The notes beneath the pieces are model-generated. The model saw nothing but the letters and a program-made list of their open reading frames with translations. It did no database searches and was not told the DNA's origin. Positions 5,665 to 7,737 of a DNA stretch of 7,737 nucleotides are shown here, in pieces; within the stretch, counting starts at the first letter, position 1; each line of letters opens with the position of its first letter. The stretch comes from Chloroflexi bacterium RBG_16_72_14 (GTDB taxonomy: Bacteria > Chloroflexota > Limnocylindria > Limnocylindrales > CSP1-4): NCBI GenBank assembly GCA_001797035.1, contig MGOE01000002.1, positions 191-7,927 of the forward strand, in the 5' to 3' direction. The translations under genes were made by a program, and so were the position numbers.

Positions 5665-7737
5665 TCAGCCGGCCCGGTCGCCGGCGAGGACCGAGCGGGC
5701 CTCGGACCGACGGTGGTCGGCGATGGCCTGCGCCTCGTCGAGGCGGAGGCTGATCACGCGGCTGGCCGAGTCGTCGCCGACGGTCACCCCGTACAGGGCG
5801 TCGGCGACCTCGATCGTGCCGCGGTTGTGGGTGATGACGATGAACTGGGTCCGCTCCGCCAGCTCGCGGAGCGCCTCGGTGAACCGCCCGACGTTCGCCT
5901 CGTCGAGCGCCGCGTCCACCTCGTCCAGCACGCAGAACGGGGCCGGGCGGACCTCGAGCATCGCGAACAGCAGCGCCACGGCGGTCAGCGCGCGCTCACC
6001 GCCCGAGAGCATCGACAGCGCCTGGGGCTTCTTGCCCGGCGGCCGGGCGGTGATCTCGATGCCGGTGGAGGCGAGGTCGGCGGGATCGGTCAGCGACAGC
6101 TTCGCGAAGCCGCCGCTGAACAACTGCCGGAAGCGCGCGTCGAAGGCGACCTCGAGGGCGGCGAACGTCGCCCGGAACTGGGTCGCGATGAGCTGGTCCA
6201 GGTCGGCGATCAGGGCCCGGGTCTTGGTGATCGCCTCGCGCAGGTCGCGGTCCTGGGTGTCGAGCGACTCCAGGCGCTCACGCACCGCGCGGTACTCGTC
6301 GACCGCGAACGGGTTGGCCGCTCCGAGCTCGTGGAACCGGCGGCGGAGCACCGTGAGCCGTCCCGGCGACGGGGCCTCCGTCGCCGGCGGCTCGGCCGCC
6401 CAGCGCGGGGCGAGCACGTCGAGGGCGGCCTCGAGGGCCGCGCTCTCGACCGACGTGTCGGCGTCCGCCCCCAGGCCGGCCTCCGCGCCGGTCTCGTCGG
6501 TGGTCGCCGGCTCCAGGCCGGCCGCCTCACCGAGATGCCGCAGCCCGGTCTCGCCGAGCCCCGCCAGCTCGACCAGCACCTGCTCGCGGAGCGCGTCAAG
6601 GCCGAGCCGCGACTCCATGGCCGCGACGTCCGCGGCACGCGCCCGGTCGTCCGCCGTCCGGAGCCGCTCACGCGCGCCGGTCGCGGCGCGCTCCGCCTCC
6701 GCCAGCCGCGCGCGTTCGGCGCGGTCGTCCGCGAGCAGCGCCTCCATCGCAGCGCGGGCGGCCGTCTCGCGCGCCTGCGCGGCGGCCAGCTCGCCGCCGA
6801 CCGCGTCCCGCTCGTCGCCCGCGGTCCGCTCCCGCTCGCCGAGGGCGGCGAGGTCGCGGTCCACCACGGCCATCCGTGCCTCGGCCAGCGCCACGGCGGC
6901 CTCCGCCCGCGCCCGGCGGGCCTCGGCCTCGCGACGGGCCCGGTCATGGGTCGCGACGTCGGCCGCCGCCCGGTCGCGGCGGGCCCGCAGCTCGGCGACC
7001 CGGGCCTCCCCCGCCCCGATCGCCTCGGCCTCGCCGTCGGTTCGCCGCCCGGCGGGCGCGGCAGCGCCCGATACCGCGATGGCGTCGAGGGCGGCCCGCG
7101 CCTCCGCCGCCCGGGCCGCCTCCGCCGACAGCCGCTCGGCCTGCGCCGCATGCCAGGCCGCCTCCCGCGCGGCCGCCTCCAGCTCGCGCCCGGTGCCCCG
7201 CTCCGCCTCCTCGGCCTGCCGGCGTCGCGCAGCGGCCGCCGACTCCGTTGCCCGGGCCCGCTCGAGGGCTGTCACCGCCTCGGTGGCGGCCGCCGTCGAG
7301 GCCTCCTGCTCCCGCTCCGCGGCCTCGGCCTCCGCCTGCAGCCCCTCGACCTCGCGTGCCAGCTGGTCGGCCTCGGCGCGGCGCTCGAGGGGCGAGTCGC
7401 CGCGTCCGACCCGGACGGTGAGGGGATCGACGACCGCGCCCCCGTCCCGCGTGATCGCGAGCCAGCCGGCCGGCAGGACCGGCTGGAGCCGGAGCGCCGC
7501 CTCGATATCCGGCACCCAGACGCAGCGCGCGAGCAGGGCCCGGACCGCGCCGTTGGGATCTCGCCGGACGGCGTCGACCAGGCGGCCGCCGCCAGCCGCG
7601 ACCAGCCCGTCGTCGAGCCGGCGCAGGTCGGCGGCCGTGCCGCCGCCCGACGACCGGTCGGCCGGGCCGATCCGCTCGCCGACCACGAGGTGCCCGCGCT
7701 CGCCGGCCAGCGCGACCGCGGCGGCGCCGTCCACGAC
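5665..7737 (-). CDS. smc: Chromosome segregation protein SMC, C-terminal part (5' end outside window)
   Basis: SMC is the ATPase core of the bacterial condensin that compacts and segregates the chromosome together with ScpA and ScpB. The reading frame is open through the window edge at 7737, so the start lies outside; about 690 residues are visible. Numbering from the first visible codon, residues 1 to about 115 look like the second half of the hinge, about 116-395 are a long Ala/Arg/Glu-rich coiled-coil arm, about 403-462 are an acidic Ala/Glu/Pro-rich linker, and about 463-500 form the joint next to the head (ELGAANPFAVDEYRAV). The ABC C-lobe follows: signature LSGGER at 577-582, Walker B and D-loop FCVLDEVDAALDEAN at 601-615, and the H-loop histidine in FIVITHNRGT at about 637. 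This order and these motifs are diagnostic of SMC. The Walker A lobe must lie upstream. The TGA stop is 11 nt before ftsY, so co-transcription is likely. RecN and Rad50-type proteins are excluded by the joint and head sequence. Confidence 0.97.
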   Translation of the reverse strand, partial: VVDGAAAVALAGERGHLVVGERIGPADRSSGGGTAADLRRLDDGLVAAGGGRLVDAVRRDPNGAVRALLARCVWVPDIEAALRLQPVLPAGWLAITRDGGAVVDPLTVRVGRGDSPLERRAEADQLAREVEGLQAEAEAAEREQEASTAAATEAVTALERARATESAAAARRRQAEEAERGTGRELEAAAREAAWHAAQAERLSAEAARAAEARAALDAIAVSGAAAPAGRRTDGEAEAIGAGEARVAELRARRDRAAADVATHDRARREAEARRARAEAAVALAEARMAVVDRDLAALGERERTAGDERDAVGGELAAAQARETAARAAMEALLADDRAERARLAEAERAATGARERLRTADDRARAADVAAMESRLGLDALREQVLVELAGLGETGLRHLGEAAGLEPATTDETGAEAGLGADADTSVESAALEAALDVLAPRWAAEPPATEAPSPGRLTVLRRRFHELGAANPFAVDEYRAVRERLESLDTQDRDLREAITKTRALIADLDQLIATQFRATFAALEVAFDARFRQLFSGGFAKLSLTDPADLASTGIEITARPPGKKPQALSMLSGGERALTAVALLFAMLEVRPAPFCVLDEVDAALDEANVGRFTEALRELAERTQFIVITHNRGTIEVADALYGVTVGDDSASRVISLRLDEAQAIADHRRSEARSVLAGDRAG

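Noticed and set aside
1..7737. Mobile element, CRISPR array, defence system or tRNA
   Set aside because: No transposase, integrase, spaced direct repeats, toxin-antitoxin pair or tRNA-like cloverleaf was recognised; the only tandem repeat is coding and lies in the DUF3352 gene.

Overview
The window is a very GC-rich stretch of bacterial chromosome in which every credible gene lies on the minus strand, so the operon reads from high to low coordinates. In transcription order it holds smc (5' part missing), ftsY, ffh, a DUF3352-type membrane-anchored protein, rpsP (ribosomal protein bS16), khpA (KH-domain RNA-binding protein) and rimM (last few codons missing). Apart from the DUF3352 gene, this is the widely conserved smc-ftsY-ffh-rpsP-khpA-rimM(-trmD-rplS) cluster. 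It is therefore chromosomal housekeeping DNA rather than a mobile or defence region. The GC-rich codon use, the bS16 sequence and the DUF3352 protein beside SRP genes suggest a Chloroflexota lineage, possibly Limnocylindria-like. That placement is inference from sequence style and was not tested.

Layout. 7737-5665: C-terminal part of SMC, comprising the end of the hinge, the returning coiled-coil arm and the C-lobe of the ABC head. 5653-4592: FtsY, the SRP receptor, starting 11 nt after smc with a Shine-Dalgarno sequence in that gap. 4591-4444: a 148-bp gap holding two inverted repeats and a possible promoter; in many Firmicutes ylxM sits here, and it is absent. 4443-3109: Ffh, the SRP GTPase. 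3095-1200: the DUF3352 protein, with a proline-rich cytoplasmic tail built from a 30-bp tandem repeat, one membrane helix, and a large exported part that looks internally duplicated. 1199-1123: a short leader with a perfect GC hairpin just before the rpsP ribosome-binding site. 1122-868: bS16. 857-624: KhpA, whose Shine-Dalgarno overlaps the rpsP stop codon. 623-566: a gap with another perfect hairpin. 565-1: RimM.

The genes cover chromosome organisation (SMC), co-translational membrane targeting (FtsY with Ffh) and 30S assembly (bS16 and RimM, with KhpA as a small RNA-binding partner). The one non-canonical member, the DUF3352 protein, is itself a predicted membrane protein placed directly after ffh; its function is unknown. 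No RNA gene, CRISPR array, transposase or phage gene was seen. The most interesting points are the DUF3352 insertion and its internal duplication, and the GC hairpins placed at intergenic junctions.
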